64,000 bases of DNA from Pithys albifrons albifrons. Lineage: Eukaryota; Chordata; Aves; Passeriformes; Thamnophilidae. The DNA lies in the NCBI RefSeq assembly GCF_047495875.1, contig NC_092461.1, positions 68,374,299-68,438,298 on the forward strand, given 5' to 3'. Positions within the stretch are counted from its first letter, which is position 1. Each line of letters starts with the position of its first letter. A program made the translations under genes and the position numbers. Positions 14,100 through 27,100 of this stretch are shown here, piece by piece. Below the pieces are notes generated by a model. That model made no database searches. It had not been told where the DNA came from and saw only the letters and a program-made list of their open reading frames with translations.

Positions 14100-14540
14100 C
14101 GAAGGCTCAACGCGTCCCCTGTCCCCTGGCGATGGGAAGCTGCGCCTTCAACTCGGTGCGCCTGGCGCTCGTCCCGGGATTTTTTATGGTTGAAGAATTA
14201 AAAATGGAGATGTGGGCGCGGAGCCCACTGGGGCTGCCAGTCCCAGCCCCGCCTCCCCGTGCTGGGCGCGGGGGCGGTAGCGCGTTTATCCCTGGACGGG
14301 GCCCCATGCGCGGGGTCCGGCGCCGCCGCCACTGGCAGGTGAGCGGGGCAGGGGAGCTGGGGCAGGGGAGCCGGGGCAGGGGTTGCCGGGGCAGGGGAGC
14401 GGAGGCAGGTGAGCAGGGCAAGTGAGTGGGGCTGGCGGGACGGAGGGCGTCGGGGGGAGGCTCTGTCGCCCCGAGGGGAGCAGGAGCCGGGAGAGAATCC
14501 GGCGGCGTACCAGCACCTCCGTGCTTTAGCAGCGATCCGC
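14100..14540 (+). promoter_or_regulatory. CpG-island promoter of TMEM68-like copy 1
   Basis: A sharply bounded GC- and CpG-rich block sits in otherwise AT-rich DNA. It contains GC-box-like GGGGCGG/GGGGCAGG runs and a consensus splice donor (ggcag|gtgagcgggg) at 14,338/14,339. The next good acceptor in the right context is at 17,787-17,788, three bases before the start codon of copy 1. I infer this is a TATA-less CpG-island promoter with the transcription start inside it. ORFs in the block on both strands are shadows of GC-rich sequence. Confidence 0.75.
14200..14338 (+). other. Probable 5' non-coding exon, copy 1
   Basis: The 3' boundary is the donor ggcag|gtgagc at 14,338/14,339. The 5' boundary is not determinable from sequence and is a placeholder within the CpG island. 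The inferred intron runs 14,339-17,788. Confidence 0.5.
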
Positions 14541-14704
14541 TCTGGGGGGCCCTGAAATTGGAGAAATCCTCTGAGTCTTCGCAGTGTTGGCGTTTGAAAA
14601 TGTTAAATGACATTTCCAGGTAGAGGAAAGAGATATATGCAGGTGTCGGGCACTTGCTGTATTTTAAACCCAGATCTTGTTCCTCATACACCTGACCATG
14701 TGCT

Positions 14705-15240
14705 CTCGCAGCTCAGAAAGCCAACCATATCCTGGGCTGCATCACCAGAAGTGTGGTCAGCAAGGTAAGGGAGGTGATTTTGCCTCTGTACTCTGCTCCA
14801 GTCACATCTGGAGTACTGCATCCAGCTCTGGGGTCCACAGTGCAGTAGAAACATGGACCTCTTGGGTCTAGAGAAGGACCACAAAGATGGTCAGAGGGCT
14901 GGAGCAGCTCCCCTGTGAAGACAGGCTGAGAAAATGGGGATTGTTGAGCCTGAAGAAGAGCAAGCTTCTGGGACACCTCATGGCAAACTTCCAGTGTCAA
15001 AAGAGGCCCTACAAGAGAGCTGGAGAGGGACTTTTTACTTCAGGCAGGTAGTGACAAGACAAGGGGGAATGGCTTTAAACTGAAAGACGGCAGGTTAATT
15101 TGGATATCTGAAAGAAATTCTTTACTATGAGAGTGCTGAGACACTGGGCAACCTAGTGGAACATGTCCCTTCCCATGCTTGGAATCAGATGATCTTTAAG
15201 GTCCCTTTCAACCCAAACAATCATATAATTCTGTGATTTT
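14705..15240 (+). mobile_element. CR1 LINE, 5'-truncated
   Basis: It begins in the reverse-transcriptase C-terminal region ('cagctcagaaagccaaccat', then 'cctctgtactctgctccagt') and runs to the 3' tail 'ggtccctttcaacccaaac' and 'attctgtgat'. Many indels break the frame. It lies in the inferred first intron of copy 1. Confidence 0.9.
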
Positions 15241-16386
15241 ATTATTCCAATTTTTGCCTGCCAAAATTCTGGCAACCAGGCTGAACAAGGATGCTCAGTC
15301 AGGGATAGTGCCTAATTTCCACATGCTCAATCAAACCTGAGTGGTAATTTAGCTACCTGTAGCTGCTGAGGCTCTAAATGGGAAACAATACTCCAGGTTA
15401 GGTATCCTCAATGTATGCAAAACGTGGAATGGCTGCAACAAGCTGGGAGACTGAGCACTGTAGTTGCTTTCTTTCCTGAGGGGATAGACCCTTCATTTTT
15501 GAAGTGGACCTATTGGAGGTAGGGAAAGCTTTAGAAACATAGGAGTGTACAAGTTGGGTGGATTTATGGAGACAAAGTGAGTGGTGACAGCGTCAGACCA
15601 CCAAGAGAGTTATTTTCCATGAAACTGCCACAAAACATCCAGGAAATATAAAATTGGAATTTCATTTACATTGAAACACAAGATGCAGAATTGTAACTGT
15701 TAGATGACTCTTGTGAAACAGAGCAGTTGAGTTTGACCGAAGAGTAGGAGCCTGGCACAAGAAAGCAGGTGTCAAAAAATTCTCTCTAGAAGAGTCTGCA
15801 GTTGCTTTACAATCATCTTTTCACTATCCTCTGCTAAACTTACTGCCAGGAGCAAACTGGTGAGCAGCAAGACCAGTATTATAACCCTTTGGTCACAGCT
15901 GAAAGCCAGCTACAAGGTTTTAATTTTGATATAATAGGTCTCTTGTGACAGCTTTGTTCTTCCCTGGTATTACAGTGATGGTAAGATTATCCTTATCAAC
16001 AAATCATGCTTCAGCAGGAGCTCAGGATCTGAACAACTTGTAGTACAGGAGACTTTTGTTGAAAGAGGAACTCCTCTTTAAGAAGGGAAACAGTAGTTCC
16101 ATGTCTCTCTTAATATCACCTGTAATTTTACGTTGTAGATAAAGCTATTACTCTGGAATTCTATATGTTTTGTAGGTGGAGCCCAAACAAGCACCTCATA
16201 TGTCAACACACATGTTGTTTTCTGTAAGAACAATGAAATCACTCAGAGCAGTAGCTTCTAGTCCATTCTTGTGAGTTTCTTTGTCACACTGGTTTCATTT
16301 GTTTGTACCATGCTGAGCATCTTTTAATGCAGTGCTTATTTCCTTTGAACTCCTAGTTTACTATCCTTCCAGCTTGTGGTCTACCT

Positions 16387-16508
16387 ATGAAACTGTCTTT
16401 TTCTCAAACCAAGACATTCTTTTATGATTCTTTCCCCAATCTCACTGCAAGGGGGAGTGAGCAAGCGGCTGTGTGGTGCTCAGCTGCCTACTGGGGTTAA
16501 ACCATGAT
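16387..16508 (+). mobile_element. Fragment of the same LTR family, 3' end
   Basis: The last about 120 bp resemble the 3' end of the solo LTR at 5173-5760: 'gaaactgtctttttctcaa', then 'agggggagtgagcaagcgg' and 'ggggttaaaccatgat'. The 5' part of the LTR is absent, so it is a truncated relic. Confidence 0.7.
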
Positions 16509-17791
16509 GATCCTTTTTGGTATCCAATGTGAAATTTGAAGGGTTTGACATAAGGACAGATTTCACTGAAGTGTGCAAGACCAAATTTAGAGCTACTGCA
16601 ACTGCTCAGTCCTCAGGGCTTGTCAGGGACCTTGCTTGCCTTACTGCATGTTTGACTCATGGCTGTTTTAGGTTTTGCTGTTTGCTGTACTCCTTGTTAT
16701 CCATAATTCTGTAGGGAGCTGTGCTTTACACCACTTCTTCCCTATATTCTACCCAGGGCTTCAAAGAAGGAAAACAAAAATGGAGTGAGTAGTGTAAAGC
16801 AGGTTTGCTCATGTAAATGTGCAGCGGAAGACACAAAGTCAGAAAAGTCTGGGCTTGCTGTATTTTATGATCCTGGCACTGACTGGCAATTACGGTTTGT
16901 TTCTTGTAGGTAGTTGTTCTGGTGTTGGAGCAGAAAACTCGTTGAACAAGTAGCAACCTGATTGAGGCAAATAAAATCTGTATTCAGTTATGGATTACTG
17001 AACTAAATCATGATGTTTAAATCTCTGGCTAATGCTCAAGAATCTGGCGTTCCAGTGTAACCACTACTTGTTGCCAGGCAGGCAGGGTCAGCTGTAGGAA
17101 CAGAGTAACTAGAGAGCTTCAGTTGGCAAATGTATTGCTGGGGCCGTGGAGCCTTCTTGGCCTTTGCTGAGGATGGAGGGTCTGAAAGCAGGGTGTGTTG
17201 GCATGGTTGTATGGATGAGGGATGAAGAGCTGCTTTTGCCAGTGCTACCGGCAGTACCAAATGCTGGCCCAGGCACCTCCAGGCATTATGAAGGAACAAC
17301 AATTGCCCTGATTTGGCTTGCTGATTTGTCTGCTCACTCTGCTGTTTGGTCTCCTTACTGACAAAACTGAGGGAGCAGAAGTCCCGGCTGGGCTCTCTGC
17401 AGAGGACAGGGAGAGCCCACATCTCTGGCAGCAGTCTTGGCTAACACTGCTGAAAATACTTACTACTTAACCTCTTCTGAGGTTGTAAAATGTAAGTCAC
17501 ACTTATACAAAGAAATCATTTGATCAGCCGTGTTGCAGGGACCCTGAGGCTTCCTTGGACTCCAGCCCTTCTCCTTTCAGCCCCTATTATCTGGCTGTGT
17601 AGAAAGGATCCATAAACACATAGAATAATCTCATAGCTAGCACTATCTTAACATGACAGAGAGATAAAATATTTGAATCTGTGCTATGCCAAAATAGGTG
17701 TCAGGTGTACCTACAGAAAACTTTTTTCCTAAACTGAGAAACTTCCATGATTAGAAACTACAGCTGGTTTTTTTTCTTTTCCTTGCAGGAC

Positions 17792-18119
17792 ATGATAGGT
17801 AGAAAAGAATCCTGCACTTCAGGACAGATATCAATGACTGACCTCAGCTGCCTAGTCTATGCACTGGAAGAATGGACTGTTGCAGAGTTCCTGAAGAAAT
17901 ATCTTTTTCATTTGATCATTGCCTCACTGACAATTAGTGCAATATTAGTTTTTTTTATAGTTCCTTTAATAATCGTCTTTTTCATTTACCTTACTAATTT
18001 TTCACTTTTAATATATCAGAGGAAAAGTGAATTAAAAGCAGATCCCTTGAGTGATGTTTGGGATAGTGCAAGGAAATCGATAGCAACCTTTTGGGATATT
18101 TATGCGAGAATATGGCATG
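17792..18119 (+). CDS. Copy 1 coding exon 1 (start, membrane segment)
   Basis: Residues 1-109 plus one base. The acceptor ccttgcag ends at 17,788 and the ATG follows after GAC. It encodes a short polar N-terminus with LEEW (25-28), then a long hydrophobic stretch (about 38-74) with a proline near residue 58, fitting two short membrane passes or a re-entrant hairpin. The donor is catg|gtaagt. It is followed by a basic segment (YQRKSELK) and WHG at the exon junction. Confidence 0.93.
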
Positions 18120-21100
18120 GTAAGTATGACATGGCTTGTCTGAAGCTTTGAATTACAGCAAGTGGTAAATACACAGTATTTTTAATTTTAATTTTTTTCT
18201 CCAAATGCATGCAAGTAAATTAATTTTATTATACTTTATATAGCATCTAACCCAAAAGTTTCTGCCTCAAAGACTGATTGCAATATAGAATAAGCAGAAT
18301 GAAAGGGAGAAATTAATTAATATGAGGTAAATTTCTCTTAAGTGGATAGGCAGGTGTACTTCTTTGTATATGATATCAGAGTGAAGTGCAGTGTTAGTTC
18401 TAGTTGGAAATGTAATTACTGTATTTTTAGTTAGTAAAAACTACTTTGTGTTATGAAAATTTAAAATGGATGAAGAAGTAATTAGCTATCACATCTAAGT
18501 TTGTACTGTGGCAGAATTTATTACACTCAACCTTCCTGTAATTTTGACACACCCTGATCCCTAGGAAGATCCTTAGCAGCATGCTAGGCTCTTGTTCTTT
18601 CCACAGATATGTTTTATACACCAGATCAGTGATTATGGGGTCAGAACCACCTTGTAGGATTGCATGTGTGTGTGCAGGGCGGAGCGATGGGTCGAACCTC
18701 ATAGAGCTGGGGTGGCATTGTATCTGTCATGACAGGGCCTGGAGCAACCATTCTCAAAAGGAGAAACTTTTTAAAATGTAAAATCCCAAACTCATCATTC
18801 TGCCTGTCAAAGAAGGGAAATTCGTACTTTCGTGTTTCAGGAAAGCATCCAGACTGTTTGCCTCTAATTCTACAAATGAAATGTTTTCACACCAGTTAGT
18901 AATTTTTAAAAATTATTGTACTATATACTGAGAAAAGTTCCTGATGGGAAATAAATATTTAGTTCCCTCACTGGGTAAAATGTAAGGTTCAGGTCTCATC
19001 TAGTGATTAAACTGACTAACAGATCAGTCCAGTGATAAGCTGTGGTGTTTGAGGGACTTTACTTTTGCTATTGACCAAAAGTTTCATCCAGAACTTAATT
19101 GTTCTAAAAACTGCTGCAGAGGCTTTCACAACTTTCTAAAAGTCATTTAAAAAAGGCAAGTAAATGATTTTCTTTAAACTGGCAGGTGATTTACAGATAT
19201 CATTGTCAATGTATTATTCTCCATCCCAAACAGGTTATGAGCTTCATGGTGTGGAAAACCTACCAGACGGACCAGGCATTCTTGTGTATTACCATGGGGC
19301 TATTCCTATAGACTACCTTTACTTTTTGTCTAGGCTGTTTCTCTGGAAAAAAAGAGTTTGTCTGTCAGTAGCTGATCATTTTGTCTTTCGTTTACCAGGT
19401 AAGAACACGGTCTCTTGTATTTAAGTATTCTGGGTTTACCCGACATGTTACTGGTTTTGGTGAACTTGATGTTTTAAACACTTCACTACACTTTAAAGAG
19501 AGCTTTTAAAGGAAAAGACTGCTTTTAGACTTTTAAACTATAGATTGCTAGATGTAACAGGACAAACAGGTAAAATATCTTGTCATTTCAGCAAAAACAT
19601 TGGTAAACCCTCCAAAGCCAATTAGAGGCATGTAATCCTTTAGGGTTGTAATGTCATGCCTCAGGAGAAAGTGCTGGATAGGAGTCTATTATTGATATAG
19701 TGTTGAGTGGCCAGCAATGGGCTATGAGTGCAGAAATGCTCAGTGAATGGTACCAGAAACTACACTGTACACAGAGAAAGAAAGAAATAATCCCATTGTG
19801 AAAAGAGAAGATACCAAGAAGCAAGGATAATTCCATTTTAGAAAAATAAGGCATAAAGGAGAGCATCCAGAAGGAATAGCAAGGACATTAATTAAACGAA
19901 CATTTATACTACTTATATTAAAATCTATTATAATAATAAAGAGTCAAGGAAGCTATTTAAAAGGACACTCTTCAGAGAAGGAAGTTTTGTCCAAACACTG
20001 AAAACGAGTAGTATAAACTAAAGCAAGTTTGATGCAAAAGCCATGTTTAGGCACCCCTAGAAAGATGACAAGAATTTCAACAAGCACTCTTAGTAGATAT
20101 TGTGTGGTATTAAGCACATCAGAAGTATTAAGTTGTCAAGAGATTATTGGCTTTTAAGAGTATCCAAGAAAGAAGAGAAACCTTAGCAAAATGTTGCAGT
20201 GGAGACTCTTTTGGAGTGATAAATAAGAGGGTACTGTTTCTACTGAAGTGTCTGTAGCACAGATTTTTTATTACAGATGTGTAGTACACTATTGTCAGGA
20301 CTAAGTAACACTCTCAGCTGTGCAATTTCTGGACTACTGATGTGTACATAACCTATTGCTTGAATTATGTTCATGCCAGAGGAACAGAAGGTGCCAAATA
20401 TGGTGTCAGCCCATAAAAAGGCTACAAAAGGTGTCTGGTAAAAAAGACCACAAATAATTAAGATCAGACCTCTCCATTGCAGTAGTTAAAAATGTGGTTG
20501 AAAGTAATACCCTGAGCATAATTTCTTCTTAACCTGCTCTACCATATTTACTTGCTTTTTGCAAAGAAATGTTACACTTCAGAGATTGATTCTTTAAAGA
20601 ATGCTCAGGATCATATATGGAACCTCAGTTGAATTTATTTATAGGATTAATCACAGTTACAGGGGAATTCTTCTTCTTAATTAATAACTCTCCCTATCTC
20701 AGAGTAGCTGCAAAATTATAGTTACAAGAAAAGGACAGTGATGATCAGAGGTCTGGCAGGGCTTCTTTTGAAGAGCTAGTATGTAAGACAGAAGTCTTGC
20801 ATGACTGAGGGATATAAAATTCTATATGACCTGGAAAAGGGGAATAAGAAGTGAAAATATGTTTATGTGATGTATTATAATTCGTTACAGAAAAAAAGTT
20901 TTAAAGCCAAGCAAATGAACTACCTCTTCACTTAATAAGGATACAGCATTTCTGACTGTAGGATAAAACAGAGATCTATGTCTGACTTCACAAAAAGTTT
21001 AAACAAAGTCAACTTCTGTCTTTGACAGAAAGGTGTATCAAACATGATACTTTGAATAAGATTAAATACAATTAAATTACAGGTTTCAGTGCTATGTTTT

Positions 21101-24100
21101 CCATTGTCTTCCAAAGTGTCTGTTGCAGGCTTTTGTCAAAGTTGTACTGCTAAGCACCAGTTCTGGCAGTCCATAGTTGTTGCTTACATTTATTAATATA
21201 AAAAAAAATTTCAAACTATGCTGGTCAAACAGTGAATTTGAACATTGAGGAAATTCTTGTTTGCTGAAGCCTCCTATGGGAGCTCCAAACCAATATATTT
21301 AAAATGTGAAGGTAATATAAGAAAAATTAGAATGCTTCCATGGTTCTCAATGTATTTTTTAGAGAAATCCCAGTTATGGAAACAGAGGAAAGAGATTCAA
21401 TAGAACGTTTATGTGGTGCTGTAATTGCCCTGCAGACTTCTGTAATTCATGCCTCTTATTGCAGTCCAATTTAATCCACTTAGTTTGCAGTTTAACCACA
21501 AAATACTCAATTTAAAAACTCAAAACCTCAATGTTTAAAATGATAAACATTACATTTTAAAAGATATAGCTGCCTGTAGTAATCTTTATAGTACTGATTT
21601 TTTTTCTGTATTAAAATATGTAAAAAGAAGAAGGGAGCAATAGATACTTATTTTCAGATTTCTAGTTATGATGTGCAAGTTTTCATTGCATAGCATGTGT
21701 TTTAATAATTATAGAAAATAGCATGTGGGAACATTAGTTTATTGAGATGCTCCTGATAAGATGGTTCATCTTCCTAACATTTGGGCAAAAATATTGTCAT
21801 GTCTTTGCTATTTTGCCAATATTTACTATGTAGGTGTCGTACTTCGTTCATAAAATTTGTCTTAGTGTAAATACATAGCTATTAGATTTTCTTTTAGCTG
21901 TAATCTGGTTCCTACATGCAAGCGGTATTTGTGATCTATTGGTATAATAATACGCATTTGCTACTTATTTATTGCAGGTCTTAAATTTTTATTGGAAGTG
22001 ACAGGTATTATACTAGGCACCAGGGAGGAGTGTCTCATGGCACTGAAGAATGGATACTTGGTGTCCATCTCACCAGGTGGAGTTAGAGAAGCACTATTCA
22101 GTGATGAAAATTACCAACTCATATGGGGCAATCGAAAAGGTTTTGCTCAGGTTGCTCGAGATGCAAGAGTGGTGAGTATTATTATTATTATTAATACTAA
22201 TCCCAGTTGATGCCTTTTGCGTGTGTGCTTCATTATAAATTGCAGTTTAGGAATATTTCTTGGAAAATCTTCCAGACAGAAAACATGGTTGGGGAGTAAA
22301 GATTTTTTTGCCTTTTCACATCACTTTCCTCAAGCACATTAATCCGTAAAGAGCAAGAATTTTGTGGAACTGTCAAACTTTTCCTTGACTTGCAAAGCAT
22401 CTGTCTCTGCAGTTCTGTGTCTACAGTTCCATCATTCAGGTATCCAGTGTCTCGTCTTGACTGTACTTCAGGAATCTTCATTGTGGTCCTTCTCCAGATT
22501 ATCCTAAGGTTTCTTTTTTTTTTTCCCTCATCCTACTAGACTTATATCTTAATTACTTCTATATAGCCAGTCATTTTCTTATGGCTCTTTAATGTATTAT
22601 CCTTATCTTTCTTTCTTCTCATTTATTCTGGCAAGGTCTAGGATTTTGTCCTTACCCTTACTTTTCTTCATGTTTGTGAAAGATAGCACTGACTAACCCA
22701 AGGTGTGTCTACATCAATGTCTTGAGTTTGAATCACGTGTGCACTTCTGAAGAAGTTTTTCCATCTCATTTGCTTACCATGCTTTCATTCACATAAAGGA
22801 ACATGTTAGAATAACTAAGCTGCATTCCATTTGGCTGAAAATAAACCAGGAGTGGAGCTTAATACTCTCTAGCTGCAAATGGGCATGTAGACAATTATAC
22901 CAGAGAACAATTAGTTGTACATACAAACAGAGCACTGAAAGTGTTAAGTGTTGATGTCAGATCCTCAGCATCCTCAAGAGATGTGCTTCTATTGGTTTGC
23001 ACTCCATCAATATACACATGGCCAGCATGTTGTTTATAGTTTCCATATGGATGATTACAAACACAACCTTCTGCCAGCAGCTCTGACTTCTTCTGTCTAA
23101 ATTCACTCTAAATTCACACATGAGACTGTTTCTCTGATACAGTCTCTGGAAAATTATTTTGTTTGGTGGGCATAGAGCAGAATGAGTAGCAACCCTGTCT
23201 TTTTCCTAACTGCCACTTCTCGTCATCATCACCACCAGATATAAGTTTTCTGCCTTAATTTAAACTTAACATACCTTGCACTTTTTGTGTCTGACAATAG
23301 TGGTGCAAATCCAGGTTTTATCTGTTCTGCCATGAACGTTCTGCTGCTTTTTCATGAATTGCACAACCATCAATTTTCTTCGCATTCTCACAAATATCTC
23401 ATGAATTGCAGTGCTCTTTGACCTTCCACATAAACGTTTCTCTCTATATAAAGAAGCTGTATAGGAAGTTGAGTTCTTCCCATTAAACTTGAATTTTTTA
23501 TAATTCCTTTCAGGCTTTTGTGCAGTTACATATCTTTCTCACCTTATCCAATTTGTTGCTTTACAAGCTTTGCTTTGAACTCTTGTGCCATGTCTCCTAC
23601 TACAAAGTACCTGGAGTTGCAAAATGCATACTTCAGGTTAATAATTCTTCATAATTCTATCTCTGAATTTTTGTGGGCAGATAGCTAAACACTAGAATAA
23701 ACTTAGGGGCACTTATCCAAAAGATTGAGTAATTTTAGGCTGGGAGTCCTATTTCCACATCATTGTCTTCATATGTGGCCTTTTAAAAGTCATGTTTTAT
23801 GTGATTCTCTTATCTTTTCTGTCCTTTTTCTCAAAAGTGTGGGCTTGTAAATTTTAGTCAAAATAGTTCATATATTGTGTGGGCCTGTACACCGCCTCTA
23901 CTAGGAAAATATCAGAATGTGAATCAGATAAACATTTTGAATGCCCTTATAGTATTCTTATGTATTAAATGAATAATAAACAGTCAGAAGGAGGTGTCAC
24001 TTTAACAACTTGAGCAATTTCTTATGATTTTGCTTTCATATCTGTTTTTCAAGCTCCTTCAGACATTTGAACAATTTTGCCAGATGCTTTCCCTTCACCC

Positions 24101-27100
24101 GGCACCTTACAGTAATGGAATGTAATAGGTTCTGGTTTTCTAACAGAAAAATTAGATTAAAAAACTCTTGAGTGGCCATACAGAGACTGCCACCCTGATC
24201 AAAACACATCACAGAAATCCTTGCTAGTAATCCTCTTAATTCTACTAGTCTTCCATAATTTAGAAGCACATGAAAATAGCTGAATAGTTGTACCTCAAAT
24301 TGTTAGCACCCTCTATTGAGAGAATTTTGTTTGAGAGAGTGTGTTTGTTTTTCTTTTTTTAGTTTGTTTAATGAGTAGGATACTCATTGAGGATAAGATT
24401 CTTTTGGCATGAAAGGATCTTGTGGTTATTTGCGTAATGTTTGGTAAAACATGCACTATGTAGGAGTGTTACCAGCAGGGCAGTGAGAGTATTTTATCCT
24501 GCAACAACTACTATCCTGAGCTTACTTTTACAGTGTTGCTGGCTCTTGTATCACTTATTGCATTCATTCAGTCTGTTTTTTTTTTATGATCAGAAAGTCT
24601 GATTGGATCCTTGTATAGTGGGCATCACTGTAATTAGCTGGCAAGCTCCACTGAATTTTGGGCGTCTTTGATGTGTCATTGGAAATCTGTGATCAAACAC
24701 ACTTCAGATAACTAAACACTTCAAAAAAAAAAGAATGCTGAGCATTTAACAGGAAACGGGGCAATATTAACCTTCTATAACACTCTGAATGTAAAGTTAG
24801 GCCCATAGCAGCAACTAGATCCCATCTTTTGATAAATTTTGAATTTGATTGATCTTGCTGCATCCTTTTCAATACTGGCCAGACTAGTCTTGTAGGTTGA
24901 CCAAAGTCTGGGAATTGACTCATTTATCTATCAGAACTTGTTCTATATTGTGGAAATTCATATATGTTTTGCTAATACTTATATGGATTGTGAATGAAGG
25001 CAAGATAGATTTATAAGGGCCTTTCTTGAATTTATTCTTCGTACAGTATAGCCATCAATCAAAGAACCACACACACTTTATTCAAAATGACTACGTGGTG
25101 GTTAATAATCTGCCACAGATTACTTGAATGGGGATTTCAAAACCAACTTTATATATGAATAGACATTCAGATAATATTACAGAAGTTCAGTACTTCTTCC
25201 ACTGAAAAAGTTGAAGAAAAGCAAACCAGTAAGGTAGTTTCAGCCACAGTCCTTGCCTACATGTTTTTACATTCAGCTTCCACTTCATCTTGTACAACTA
25301 CTTTGCTTAACTGAAGTCAGAGAAGGAAACTGTTACTATTTAATGTTATGACTCAAAGTACCTCTGGGACATATATTTGTCTCAGTCAAATTTGTCTGTG
25401 CCAGGGGCCTGACCTTCAGAAATACACTCTGCCTGTGGCTCGGGTTTGACAGGCTAATGATGTGGGATCACCATTTCTGAAGATCTCGGAATTTTTTCTG
25501 TGCCAAAAAATTGTTCCAGTCTAGTTAGGTAAAAGGTAAACAGAGACTATGGTTTATAAAATGCTCATGTATGTTCAAGGGGTTTTGACTACGTAATCTC
25601 CAGAGGTCCTTCCAGCCCCAAACTCTCTTGTGAGTCTGTGATTTCCAAGCTGGTTGGGTGTCATCCAGGTCGGTTCCAGCACAGCAAATCTAAATCTGTG
25701 GGTTACTGCAGATCTGACTATGCTACTTTACAAATGTAAAGATTCTGTGTGTACCCATTTTTACCAGCTTTGAGGCTGAGTGTTGCTAACTACTCTGCAC
25801 CTCGATGGCTGATCACTGTATGAGAGTAACTTTTATTTTTGCCATATTTCTTTGTAGCCTAAGACATGTTTCTCTTCATTATTCCAAAAATTTAAAGTCT
25901 TTTATCTGCATGACAGAGGATTTCAAACATTTAATGTGTCAGAGGTACAATATTCAATCTATACGCTGAAGGAAAGTGTGGTATTTTAAGTATGCAGTAA
26001 TGACATATTTTTAAAAGATTTTACTGTTTATTTTTTAAGTTTTTTTTTTTCCTTGTAATGGTTTCTATCACTTTGAGTTGTTTTTAGGCTCTAATGAGGT
26101 GGTTTTCTTGCTTGTTTTTTTTCTTGTCCTGTATTTTCTGTTCTGTGGTAATAATTCTTAACAGCATAAAAATCTTCTTTCATTACCTTATATGGACAAC
26201 ATGCTAAAAATACAGTTTCAAAAAAAAGGAAAAGGGACAGTAGTGGTGAAAAAAGCCATTGTATATATGGACATAATCACTGTCAGTTTGCCTACAAATT
26301 GCGAAATCTTACCTCAGGCTGTAAGACATGACTGTTTCAAGTGCAGGTATCTCAAGCATGTTTCTTTTAAGTCACAATAATGAAGTGAACTTGTTCTGTA
26401 ACTACCTAAGGATCCGCCTTCCAGCAGATGTGTAGTCCAGGTCAGTGAAGACATACAATTGCCTTATTTGTCCAAGGGATCTGCAGAAGTTTTTTCTAGT
26501 GAAGTATAATCCAAACATTACTGCTTCAGTGAGACCCTTCTTTGAGAAGCAGATAAGCCAAGCATGAATGTCTTCTTGCTTTCTGCTAGACTTCACATAC
26601 TGAATACTTTGCTATTCACCACTCATGATGAAAGCTTTAGATGGGGAAACTGCAAAACTTCGTTTATGTTCCAGTCAGTGATACTGCAATAAATATGTAA
26701 GTTATATAAATCCTAAAACAATGTTGGTCACTTTCTTTACAAATAGTGACTTTAAAATAGATGTTTGTGGGAGCTAAGAAATAGAGTTTTATTTCTGTTC
26801 TTTAGTTTATTTTTTATATCAAGATTCCTTGTTTGCTATCTGACTGATAATTATCCTCTATATTCAAGTGATTTTCTTAGCTGCATTAACAAGCACTAAA
26901 ATGTAAATTCAGCTAGTACAACATTTCCACCATTTTTGGTTTTTTTGTGATTCCTTAGCCCATCATTCCAATGTACACTCAAAATGTCCGTGAAGGCTAC
27001 AGGACGTTTAAAGAAAGAAGTAAGAAATTAAAAATATTTTTTTAAATATGTGGAATGGTTTATTTACTTTTCTCTTAGATTTTTCTCTTTTTTTCTTAGA

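Larger units (their letters stand above)
14339..17788 (+). other. Inferred first intron of copy 1
   Basis: It holds the end of the CpG island, a CR1 fragment and a retroviral LTR fragment, each listed separately. The ORFs around 17,036-17,422 on both strands overlap each other and show no domain. The intron ends with the pyrimidine tract 'tttttctttt ccttgcag'. Confidence 0.6.

Noticed and set aside
14107..14691. 194-codon minus-strand proline-rich ORF and 151-codon + strand ORF
   Set aside because: Shadows of the copy 1 CpG island and the adjoining sequence, with no domain.
17036..17422. 128-codon minus-strand ORF overlapping a + strand ORF
   Set aside because: No family resemblance and both strands are open over the same stretch, suggesting chance.
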